Positions 1-5,647 of a DNA stretch of 19,645 bases are shown one piece after another. The stretch spans positions 1 through 19,645 of the forward strand of contig DVLW01000227.1 of the NCBI GenBank assembly GCA_018715285.1, read 5' to 3'. The position numbers and the translations under genes were made by a program. The notes below the pieces were generated by a model. It saw nothing but the letters and a program-made list of their open reading frames with translations, did no database searches and was not told where the DNA came from. Each line of letters begins with the position of its first letter. The first letter of the stretch is position 1. This DNA is from Candidatus Faecivivens stercoripullorum (GTDB lineage: Bacteria > Bacillota > Clostridia > Oscillospirales > Ruminococcaceae).

Positions 1-35
1 ACGCAGAACGTGAAGTTTCATTTTCAAATTCAAAA

Positions 36-123
36 AACACTTGCGAAGCAAACTTCACTGCGAAGCTGCTTCACGCGCAACGCGCACTTCACTGCGCAGC
101 ACTTCACTGCGCCGATATGGCGC
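36..123. repeat. Cluster of short hairpins joined by ACTTCAC-type linkers
   Basis: The stretch alternates a linker resembling ACTTCAC(T) (at 52, 69, 86 and 101) with very short self-complementary units: TTGC-GAA-GCAA (41-51), GCGC-AAC-GCGC (75-85), CTGCGCAG (92-99) and GCGCC-GATAT-GGCGC (109-123). On the minus strand the linker reads GTGAAGT. I recall intergenic clusters of similar build in Clostridia genomes, but cannot confirm the family here. No credible gene covers the segment; the antisense frame across it is a shadow of the downstream operon. The cluster may continue past the left window edge. Confidence 0.6.
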
Positions 124-136
124 ACTTTCTGTCCCT

Positions 137-167
137 CGTCGACTGTCCGGTGGACAGTCGTGCGACG
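137..167. other. Strong intergenic hairpin
   Basis: CGACTGTCC (140-148), loop GGT, GGACAGTCG (152-160) form a perfect 9-bp stem. CGTC (137-140) can alternatively pair with GACG (164-167). No T-run follows on either strand, so it is not an obvious intrinsic terminator. It lies between the repeat cluster and the aldo/keto reductase promoter and may be the edge of the repeat element. From 168 to 240 I see only an A/T-rich tract (about 207-232). Confidence 0.5.
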
Positions 168-240
168 GTACAATGTTTCCGCGGTTGTTGTAGGGGAGTG
201 GCTGCAAAAAAATCATTTTTAAAAAATTTTCCAAAAGCCC

Positions 241-271
241 TTGACCTGGAGTACACTCCATAGTGTATGCT
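241..271 (+). promoter_or_regulatory. MerR-type promoter with 19-bp spacer and central operator
   Basis: The -35 is TTGACC (241-246) and the -10 is TATGCT (266-271), 19 bp apart. That is the over-long spacing typical of promoters activated by MerR-family proteins, which untwist the DNA. The spacer contains the dyad TGGAGT-AC-ACTCCA (247-260). The downstream operon encodes a MerR protein, so autoregulation is the simplest reading. Confidence 0.88.
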
Positions 272-327
272 AAAAGTACAGAAAGCCATTGTATTGCATA
301 ATCAGTTTCAGAAAGGATGACCAGACG

Positions 328-1353
328 ATGGATATGATTAAACTTGGACGCACCGGCCTGATGGTCAGCGCATCTTCTTTCGGCGCACTGCCGGTACAGC
401 GTGTCAGCATGGATGAGGCAAAAAAACTGCTCCGGATGGCATATGACGGCGGTATTAATTACTTTGACACCGCAAATGCCTATTCCGACAGTGAGGAAAA
501 AATCGGTGAAGCCCTTTCCGATGTCCGCCACAATATCATTATTTCCACCAAGTCGGGCGCGTCGGATAAAGCTACGCTGCTTAAACATATCGAGCTGAGC
601 CTGCGCAGAATGAAAACCGACTACATCGATATCTTGCAGCTGCATAATCCCGCTGAGCTTCCCAACCCTGAAGACCCTGATTCCCTTTATGGCGGCCTTC
701 TGGAAGCACAGAAAAAAGGCTGGATCAGATTTATCGGCATCACCAACCACCGCAATCAGGTTGCATGGGACGCTGTTCTGTCCGGCAAATATGACACTCT
801 CCAGTTCCCGTTCTCGTCCATTTCCGATGAGAAGGATATCGCTCTTGCCGAGCTGGCGCGTGACCATGACATGGGCTTTATCGCGATGAAAGGTCTTGCA
901 GGCGGCCTGATTACCAATGCCCGCACAACCTTTGCGTTTATGAAACAGCACCCGTGGGTCGTTCCGATCTGGGGTATCCAGCGGGAATCCGAGCTGAAAG
1001 AATTCCTCGAACTGGAAAAGAATCCGCCGGTATACGATGAGGAAATGAAACAGCTGATTGCCCGTGACCGCGCTGAACTTGCCGGTAACTTCTGCCATGG
1101 ATGCGGTTACTGCCAGCCTTGCCCGGTCGGTATCCCGATTCAGAATGCGGCACGGATGAGCCTGCTGCTCCGCCGCTCTCCTTATCAGACCTGGCTGACT
1201 GATGAAATGAACGCCGAAATGATGAAGATTGAAAACTGCCTGCATTGCGGCGCATGTGCTTCCCGCTGTCCTTATGGTCTGGATACCCCGAAACTGCTGG
1301 CGGACAACCTCGCAGATTATAAGCAATTCCGCGCTGAACACCTGAACAAGTAA
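328..1353 (+). CDS. Aldo/keto reductase with C-terminal dicluster ferredoxin domain
   Basis: The 341-residue protein is a cytoplasmic NAD(P)H-dependent carbonyl reductase of the aldo/keto reductase superfamily. The catalytic tetrad is visible as D47 and Y52 (FDTANAY), K75 (ISTK) and H106 (LQLH). From about residue 250 two 4Fe-4S motifs follow: CHGCGYCQPCP (CxxCxxCxxC) and CLHCGACASRCP (CxxCxxCxxxCP). The clusters suggest electron exchange with ferredoxin-type partners, which is an inference. I chose the ATG at 328 because AAAGG lies 11 bases upstream and the protein then begins with the usual MDMIKLGRTGL strand; a TTG at 289 in the same frame has no ribosome site. It shares a promoter with the MerR gene 16 bases downstream, whose conserved cysteine suggests induction by reactive aldehydes. 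The true substrate is unknown. Confidence 0.92.
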   Translation: MDMIKLGRTGLMVSASSFGALPVQRVSMDEAKKLLRMAYDGGINYFDTANAYSDSEEKIGEALSDVRHNIIISTKSGASDKATLLKHIELSLRRMKTDYIDILQLHNPAELPNPEDPDSLYGGLLEAQKKGWIRFIGITNHRNQVAWDAVLSGKYDTLQFPFSSISDEKDIALAELARDHDMGFIAMKGLAGGLITNARTTFAFMKQHPWVVPIWGIQRESELKEFLELEKNPPVYDEEMKQLIARDRAELAGNFCHGCGYCQPCPVGIPIQNAARMSLLLRRSPYQTWLTDEMNAEMMKIENCLHCGACASRCPYGLDTPKLLADNLADYKQFRAEHLNK

Positions 1354-1369
1354 ACAGGAGGTCGGTTCA

Positions 1370-1768
1370 ATGACGATTGCGGAAGTAAGCAAAAAGTTTG
1401 ATATCTCGGCAGATACCCTGCGGTATTATGAGCGAATCGGCCTGATTCCGCCGGTTCACCGTACCGCTGGTGGTATACGCGACTATACCGATGATGACTG
1501 CAACTGGGTCGGATTTGTCAAGTGTATGCGTTCTGCCGGTCTGACCATCGAGGCACTGATCGAGTACGTTACGCTCTATCAGCAGGGTGATGAAACCGTT
1601 CAGGCCAGAAAAGACCTGCTGATGGAGCAGCGCCGTCTGCTGCTCGAACGCATCGAAGAAATGCAGGCAACGGTCAAACGGCTGGATGGCAAGATCGAAC
1701 GCTATGACCAGTGGAACCAGCGTTTCAGCGAAAAGTTCGCCCAGAATAACAAAACGCCAACCGAATAA
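1370..1768 (+). CDS. MerR-family regulator, AdhR/NmlR-like
   Basis: The 132-residue protein has the MerR winged helix at its N-terminus (TIAEVSKKFDISADTLRYYE, then the GLIPPV turn and the RDYTDDD wing) and a C-terminal coiled-coil dimer helix (about residues 75-120). There is a cysteine at position 52 (FVKCMRSAGL). In B. subtilis AdhR, Cys52 is the residue needed for sensing formaldehyde and methylglyoxal, so a carbonyl-sensing role is a reasonable inference. The ATG follows AGGAGG at 1356-1361, 8 bases upstream. It is the second gene of the operon and probably binds the dyad at 247-260, controlling both itself and the reductase. A perfect hairpin terminator follows. Confidence 0.92.
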   Translation: MTIAEVSKKFDISADTLRYYERIGLIPPVHRTAGGIRDYTDDDCNWVGFVKCMRSAGLTIEALIEYVTLYQQGDETVQARKDLLMEQRRLLLERIEEMQATVKRLDGKIERYDQWNQRFSEKFAQNNKTPTE

Positions 1769-1787
1769 CACTAATCCTGTTTATTAA

Positions 1788-1821
1788 AAACGCTCCGTAT
1801 CTGTCAGGATACGGAGCGTTT
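1788..1821. terminator. Bidirectional intrinsic terminator
   Basis: AAACGCTCCGTATC (1788-1801) and GATACGGAGCGTTT (1808-1821) form a perfect 14-bp stem with a 6-base loop. An A-run on the left serves as a T-run for the minus strand. The element separates the MerR gene from the convergent acetyltransferase gene. Confidence 0.9.
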
Positions 1822-1828
1822 GTGCTGT

Positions 1829-2329
1829 TTACAGTGTTTTTTCCATGCAGACAACTGTATAAAGTTCACGGACTGCTTCAACACCGGTTTTTTCAAACCC
1901 GTTTTTGACCCAGAAAGCCTCGCTTTGAGGATTCCCCTTGACATACCCCAATCGGGCACGGGTAAAACCATCTTTTTTCAGTGCCCCGAGTACTTCCTGT
2001 ATGATATGGCTGCCGGTTCCATGCCCCTGATATTCTCTGTCTACCATGAAAAATCCGATGAATACAATCGATGGTTCCGGATAGCCGTCGATCAGGTCGA
2101 TGACTGCGGCGAGCTTTTCGCCATCAAAAAAGCCGAGGTAATATTTGTCCTCCATCTTTTTACCCGGCGGCAGTGCACGCATGTCTTCCAGAACGCCATC
2201 CCGTGACGGTGCCGGAGGACAGTGGATAAAATACAGCGGGTTTCCTTTCCACAGCTGGAGGATACTGTCCGCGTCCTCTTCCGTCAAACTGCGCACCCGG
2301 AAGGATTGTGAAAGCATTTCCGGTTTCAT
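1829..2329 (-). CDS. GNAT-family N-acetyltransferase
   Basis: The 166-residue protein has the GNAT fold: an N-terminal FRVRSLTEEDADSIL strand-helix, a central beta strand (VFIGFFMVD) and the acetyl-CoA pyrophosphate loop QGHGTG (within DREYQGHGTGSHII). The C-terminal part (AFWVKNGFEKTG) is typical of GNATs. The acetyl acceptor cannot be told. The ATG (2327-2329) shares one base with the TGA at 2329-2331 that ends the original frame of the upstream secreted protein (TGATG). Its own ribosome site is weak (GGAAAA), so translation was probably coupled to that upstream gene. An amber codon 180 bases earlier in the upstream frame may therefore lower its expression. Confidence 0.88.
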   Translation of the reverse strand: MKPEMLSQSFRVRSLTEEDADSILQLWKGNPLYFIHCPPAPSRDGVLEDMRALPPGKKMEDKYYLGFFDGEKLAAVIDLIDGYPEPSIVFIGFFMVDREYQGHGTGSHIIQEVLGALKKDGFTRARLGYVKGNPQSEAFWVKNGFEKTGVEAVRELYTVVCMEKTL

Positions 2330-2514
2330 CAGATGATATTTTCCGGCAGAGCAGCAGGTTCTTCCAGCGGTCCGAGTCCGTTTGCTTTAGGACCTTTGGG
2401 ACCATCGCCTTTGGGGCCAGCTGCGGGACCAGCTGGTTTTTCCGGTTTTTCGCCCGGCTGCGGCGGCTGGGGTTTTTCACCGTCTTCAGGAGGAACCGGT
2501 GCTTCACCCGGCTA
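2329..2514 (-). other. In-frame proline-rich tail beyond an amber codon
   Basis: After the TAG at 2512-2514 the same minus-strand frame stays open for 60 codons to a TGA at 2329-2331. It reads PGEAPVPPEDGEKPQPP and continues as a proline-, glycine-, lysine- and glutamate-rich tail ending LPENII. Restoring TAG to CAG would give EEP-Q-PGE, echoing the PPQPGEKP that follows, so a single C-to-T change explains the stop. The far stop overlaps the start of the acetyltransferase gene. The tail resembles a wall-spanning or flexible secreted-protein region; no LPxTG motif is present. Confidence 0.8.
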
Positions 2515-3045
2515 CGGTTCTTCCGGCAGCAGCTCGACAGAAACGTTTTCGGTTTCGGCTATCGCACTGGTGCAGCGGAAATGCTCCAGAACGTGGTCAT
2601 CCGTCACCTTTTTGGTTCCATCCGGGCCGGTTTCTACCTCAACTGTCAGCGTACCTTCCAGACCGGTGGTCAGGTTGACAAATGCCATTTTGGTTGTTTC
2701 ACCCGGCTCAAGGTCAGGGAAGCGGTCATCTTCATCAAACGGGATGCTCAGGGCGTCCCGTTTCAAGGTACCGGTATATTTTTTTCCGAGAATGGTGACC
2801 TGAATCTCATCCTGATCGCTGCCAAGTTCCTTTGCACGGTGGATGTGCAGCTGTGTCTGCTGCGACTGGGCGGTTACCAGCAGGTCATCAGAAACTGCGG
2901 CAGGTGGTGCAGGAGGTTCTTCTTTTGGTTCATGCGGTGCTGCCAGTACGGTTGCAGTCAGCGCGCCTGAAGCAACTACAGCTGTCAGCAGGGCGGCAGT
3001 GATCTGACGAAGTCCGAAATGTCTGTGTCTGTTGTTACTACTCAT
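2512..3045 (-). CDS. Secreted protein of unknown function, C-terminally truncated by TAG
   Basis: The 177-residue product starts with a Sec signal peptide: basic MSSNNRHRHFGLRQ, hydrophobic ITAALLTAVVASGALTATV and a likely VLA-A cleavage site after residue 35. A proline/glutamate-rich linker (HEPKEEPPAPPAAV) follows, then a mature domain with several predicted beta strands (IQVTILGKKYTGTL, TLTVEVE) and one cysteine. I recognise no family. GGGAGAG lies 8 bases before the ATG, and a good promoter sits at 3103-3131. The frame is interrupted by TAG at 2512-2514 and would otherwise run to 2329, giving 238 residues. The visible product may be stable without its tail, so this is best called a truncated gene rather than a dead one. 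Confidence 0.75.
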   Translation of the reverse strand: MSSNNRHRHFGLRQITAALLTAVVASGALTATVLAAPHEPKEEPPAPPAAVSDDLLVTAQSQQTQLHIHRAKELGSDQDEIQVTILGKKYTGTLKRDALSIPFDEDDRFPDLEPGETTKMAFVNLTTGLEGTLTVEVETGPDGTKKVTDDHVLEHFRCTSAIAETENVSVELLPEEP

Positions 3046-3102
3046 ACTGCATCTCTCCCAGCAAATAAAATTGATTAAAAGTAATGATTGATATCTCTTT
3101 TA

Positions 3103-3131
3103 ATTATAAGGGATAATCATGAATTTTTCAA
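3103..3131 (-). promoter_or_regulatory. Promoter of the secreted-protein/GNAT operon
   Basis: On the minus strand TTGAAA (3126-3131) and a perfect TATAAT (3103-3108) are 17 bp apart. The predicted start of transcription is about 50 bases before the ATG at 3045. Confidence 0.85.
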
Positions 3132-3168
3132 CAATATTGACGAATTTTTATTCAATCCGCTCAAATAG

Positions 3169-3195
3169 AAAAGGGTACGTCTGCCGTACCCTTTT
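3169..3195 (-). terminator. Intrinsic terminator after the Crp/Fnr gene
   Basis: AAAAGGGTACG (3169-3179), a 5-base loop and CGTACCCTTTT (3185-3195) form an 11-bp perfect stem with T/A-rich flanks on both sides. It lies 8 bases past the regulator stop codon and isolates it from the next promoter. Confidence 0.88.
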
Positions 3196-3203
3196 GCATT
3201 GTT

Positions 3204-3884
3204 TTATCTGTTTTTACCCGCGAGATTTTCCAGCTTGTTCCGGTCGAGCAGTTCAATTGTTCCGCGGCTCTGGCGGACAATGCCCTCAGAGGTAAAATAC
3301 CGCAGCATCCTTGAAACAACCTCGCGTGCCGTTCCCATATACCTTGCGATCTGGTCATGGGTCATCTTCAGCCGCTCGCCGCTTTCCGCCATCTCGTCCA
3401 GCAAAAATGCCGCAAGCCGCCGGTCAAACCGCATAAACATAATCTGTTCCATTACCCATACCGCGTCTGACAGCCGTGCCGCTGCCGCACGAAGCGAGAA
3501 GTTTTCGGCATAGATATTCTCAGCGGTCACGCTTGCATATGCGGCGCCGTCGATGACCAGCAATTCCGTTTCTTCCTCGGCGTCGATCATGACTTCCAGG
3601 GTAATCTGCCGCATTGCGCATGGTGCCGACAGCAGAATCACCTCTCCGGGATACGCCCGGAACAGGGTAATTTCCCGGCCTTCTTCCGACAGCAGGTATC
3701 CCCGCAGACAGCCGCTCTGGATGACCAGCACGCCGGTACAGCCGCCGGTACCGTGGACATTTTCTCCTTTTTCGTAATGCATGGGATGGGTTGCCGCACA
3801 AAGGCGCTGTTGCTGGTCAGAGGTCAGCTTATCCCAGAAATTGAAATATTGTTTAAAAAAAGCGGGGCACTGCTGTGGCTGCAT
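3204..3884 (-). CDS. Crp/Fnr-family transcription regulator
   Basis: The 226-residue protein has an N-terminal cyclic-nucleotide-binding-type beta barrel (about 22-115), a dimer helix (about 125-155) and a C-terminal helix-turn-helix (about 174-195). The recognition helix contains E188-x-x-S191-R192 (EVVSR), the arrangement FNR uses to read TTGAT half-sites. Cysteines at 6, 29, 49, 59 and 89 are not in the FNR 4Fe-4S pattern, so the ligand is open. AAGGAG is 7 bases before the ATG. The gene lies 77 bases after the esterase stop, same strand, with no clear terminator between, so the two may be co-transcribed. Confidence 0.9.
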   Translation of the reverse strand: MQPQQCPAFFKQYFNFWDKLTSDQQQRLCAATHPMHYEKGENVHGTGGCTGVLVIQSGCLRGYLLSEEGREITLFRAYPGEVILLSAPCAMRQITLEVMIDAEEETELLVIDGAAYASVTAENIYAENFSLRAAAARLSDAVWVMEQIMFMRFDRRLAAFLLDEMAESGERLKMTHDQIARYMGTAREVVSRMLRYFTSEGIVRQSRGTIELLDRNKLENLAGKNR

Positions 3885-3961
3885 CGAAAAACTCCTTGTC
3901 TGTGATTAATCTTACGATCAGTTTTGTGTTATATCCGGGCGTTTGGCAGAAGTCCGGAAGT

Positions 3962-4783
3962 TTAGTACGGATTACCGGCGCTGTCGGTATCCAGTCCGAA
4001 GAAGGTCAGTGCCTTCTGGATGGAATAATCCCAGAACCGCCATTCATGCTTGAAGCCGGGTGTCGTCTCGAAAGTCGCGTCCAGCCCGATTTCTTTTGCA
4101 TAGTCCATAAAATCCTTAAAGGTAGGGAAGAGCATGTCATCTTCACCGCATGCAAAGTACAGTCTCGGCAGTTCACCGGTTTTTGCCTTTTCGGTTACAA
4201 TACGCCAGGTGTTTTCCGGGGAAGCAAGGAAATCATCCATATCCTTATAGTTGGCAACCGATTTCTTCATTCTTGCCCACATTGCCGGTTCTTTTTCCGC
4301 CATCGTTTCAAAGTTGCGCGGAGAAGCCGACAGGATAGCCGCGGCCGCGAATTTTTCCGGATGGTTGAAGGCGTAGACACAGGTGCCTCTGCCGCCCATC
4401 GACAGTCCGGCGATGAAGTTGTCCTCCCGTTTGTCAGACGCTGGCAGCCATCCGTAGACCAGCGGCATCAGCTCTTCAAAAAGGAAATCATACATTGCAT
4501 ATCCGGTGCCAAAAATCGGCCAGTTTGCATAGTTGGCATTCATGCCGCTCGGGCAGACGACGATCAGGTCCTTTTCGCAGGCATACAGCTCAATATTCGA
4601 CTTGCGCAGCCAGTCGGTATGGTCGCCGAACGTTCCATGCAGCAGCCAGAGGACCTTGTATTTTTTCTCACTGCGGTAAAATTCCTGAGCATTGGTCTGC
4701 CAGGGTTTGTCCGGCAGGATAATCGTGACTTCCGTGTTCCCGCCGAGGTACTGGCTGGGGAAATTGAGGTTGACAAGTGCCAT
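3962..4783 (-). CDS. Alpha/beta-hydrolase esterase (PF00756-type)
   Basis: The 273-residue cytoplasmic protein (no signal peptide) belongs to the esterase D / tributyrin esterase type. It has VLWLLHG (oxyanion region, residues 44-50), the nucleophile elbow GLSMGG with Ser128, an acidic residue in GEDD (D215 or D216) and His246 in FKHEW, a full triad. Such enzymes cleave acetyl, feruloyl or formyl-thiol esters; the substrate is not determined here. The ATG is preceded by AGAAAGGA about 12 bases upstream. No terminator is visible in the 77 bases before the Crp/Fnr gene. Confidence 0.9.
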   Translation of the reverse strand: MALVNLNFPSQYLGGNTEVTIILPDKPWQTNAQEFYRSEKKYKVLWLLHGTFGDHTDWLRKSNIELYACEKDLIVVCPSGMNANYANWPIFGTGYAMYDFLFEELMPLVYGWLPASDKREDNFIAGLSMGGRGTCVYAFNHPEKFAAAAILSASPRNFETMAEKEPAMWARMKKSVANYKDMDDFLASPENTWRIVTEKAKTGELPRLYFACGEDDMLFPTFKDFMDYAKEIGLDATFETTPGFKHEWRFWDYSIQKALTFFGLDTDSAGNPY

Positions 4784-4889
4784 CTCGAATCATCGTCCTT
4801 TCTGTCAATGCGGTCAAAGTGGTCAGGGTCAGCGGCTCCGCCAGTCTTCCGGCGGCAGTCCTGTCTTCCGATTTGATTGTACAGGTTAT

Positions 4890-4918
4890 ATTTTACCACA
4901 TTTTCCACATTTTGAACA
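4890..4918 (-). promoter_or_regulatory. Possible esterase promoter
   Basis: On the minus strand TAAAAT (4890-4895) could be a -10, with a poor -35 TGTTCA (4913-4918) 17 bp upstream. The direct repeat AATGTGG occurs twice in the spacer region. A TATAAC at 4885-4890 is an alternative -10. The leader would be about 100 bases and contains a CCGCC/GGCGG hairpin (about 4838-4855). Confidence 0.3.
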
Positions 4919-4996
4919 GGGATTTTGTGTAAAAGATATTACCGAACCCGTCCATCCGTTTTGGGAAATATGGATACGGCAGCTTTTCCCATCAAA

Positions 4997-5027
4997 AATA
5001 CGGTGCCGAACCTGTCAGCACCGTATT
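4997..5027 (-). terminator. Intrinsic terminator of the molybdenum hydroxylase operon
   Basis: AATACGGTGC (4997-5006) and GCACCGTATT (5018-5027) form a perfect 10-bp stem with an 11-base loop. On the minus strand the stem runs into five T residues. It lies 24 bases after the mocA stop codon. Confidence 0.85.
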
Positions 5028-5050
5028 CTTTCAACCTGTATCCTGTGGTA

Positions 5051-5647
5051 TTATAACGGCTGTACCGCATCAGCAGACGCCGCCGTATCAATATCAGTCA
5101 GCTCGGACATTTCGTCCGCTTCCACCCATTTGACCGCGTCCATATGACGGTGCATGACCATCTTTCCGCCGCGGTCGCCGGTCAGTGCCAGCAGTTCGGG
5201 GAAAAAGTCGCGGTGAAATACCACCGGGTTTCCGGCACGCCCGTCTTTGGACAGGCAGACGATTTTACCCGGTTCCCGTGCCTCAATCAGCCTTTTCAGC
5301 GAACTGGTTTTCAGCATCGGCTGGTCGGAAACCATGAAGACCGCATACTGCATCCCAAGTTTTTCCGCTTCTTTTACTCCCAGCCGGACGGTGTGCGACG
5401 CACCCAGCAGCGGCAGATCATTGCATACCGGGATGACCTCCGGTGCTTGCAGCAGCGGCTGATATCCGCTCACCATCAGCACCTGTATTCCCAGTTCCTT
5501 TTTCGCTTCGACCGCCCGTTCCCAGGCATATTCCCACAGTGGGCGGCCACGGAACGGCGCAAGCAGCTTATTACTGCCGAACCGCCGTCCAATTCCAGCC
5601 GCCATCAGGATAATTGCCGTATCGGCAGCCGGCAGATCACCGGGCAT
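5051..5647 (-). CDS. mocA: MocA-like molybdenum cofactor cytidylyltransferase
   Basis: The 198-residue nucleotidyltransferase carries the nucleotide-binding loop LMAAGIGRRFGSNK (residues 14-27, consensus LAAGxSxRxGxxK), the metal-binding VSDQPM with D108, and the later GNPVVF and GDRGGK motifs of the MobA/MocA family. MocA attaches CMP to the molybdopterin cofactor and helps insert it into hydroxylases of the xanthine dehydrogenase family. The start overlaps the end of the molybdopterin subunit gene by 11 bases and the ribosome site is weak, so translation is probably coupled. Position in the operon supports a dedicated maturation role. CTP rather than GTP is inferred from context. Confidence 0.85.
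   Translation of the reverse strand: MPGDLPAADTAIILMAAGIGRRFGSNKLLAPFRGRPLWEYAWERAVEAKKELGIQVLMVSGYQPLLQAPEVIPVCNDLPLLGASHTVRLGVKEAEKLGMQYAVFMVSDQPMLKTSSLKRLIEAREPGKIVCLSKDGRAGNPVVFHRDFFPELLALTGDRGGKMVMHRHMDAVKWVEADEMSELTDIDTAASADAVQPL

Noticed and set aside
55..1392. 445-codon open frame on the minus strand
   Set aside because: It is antisense to the aldo/keto reductase, whose catalytic tetrad and cluster motifs are intact; no start signal.
2512..2514. TAG read as pyrrolysine or by programmed readthrough
   Set aside because: A single amber in a proline-rich tail with a CAG-like context is better explained by mutation; no pyrrolysine machinery is visible in the window.
2308..2970. 220-codon and 156-codon plus-strand frames with Gly/Ser/Pro-rich product
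   Set aside because: Mirror images of the proline-rich minus-strand tail and of the secreted protein; no start signals.
3900..3925. FNR/CRP-type site upstream of the Crp/Fnr gene
   Set aside because: TGTGAT and ATCAG half-sites are present but spacing and symmetry do not match TTGAT-N4-ATCAA or TGTGA-N6-TCACA.
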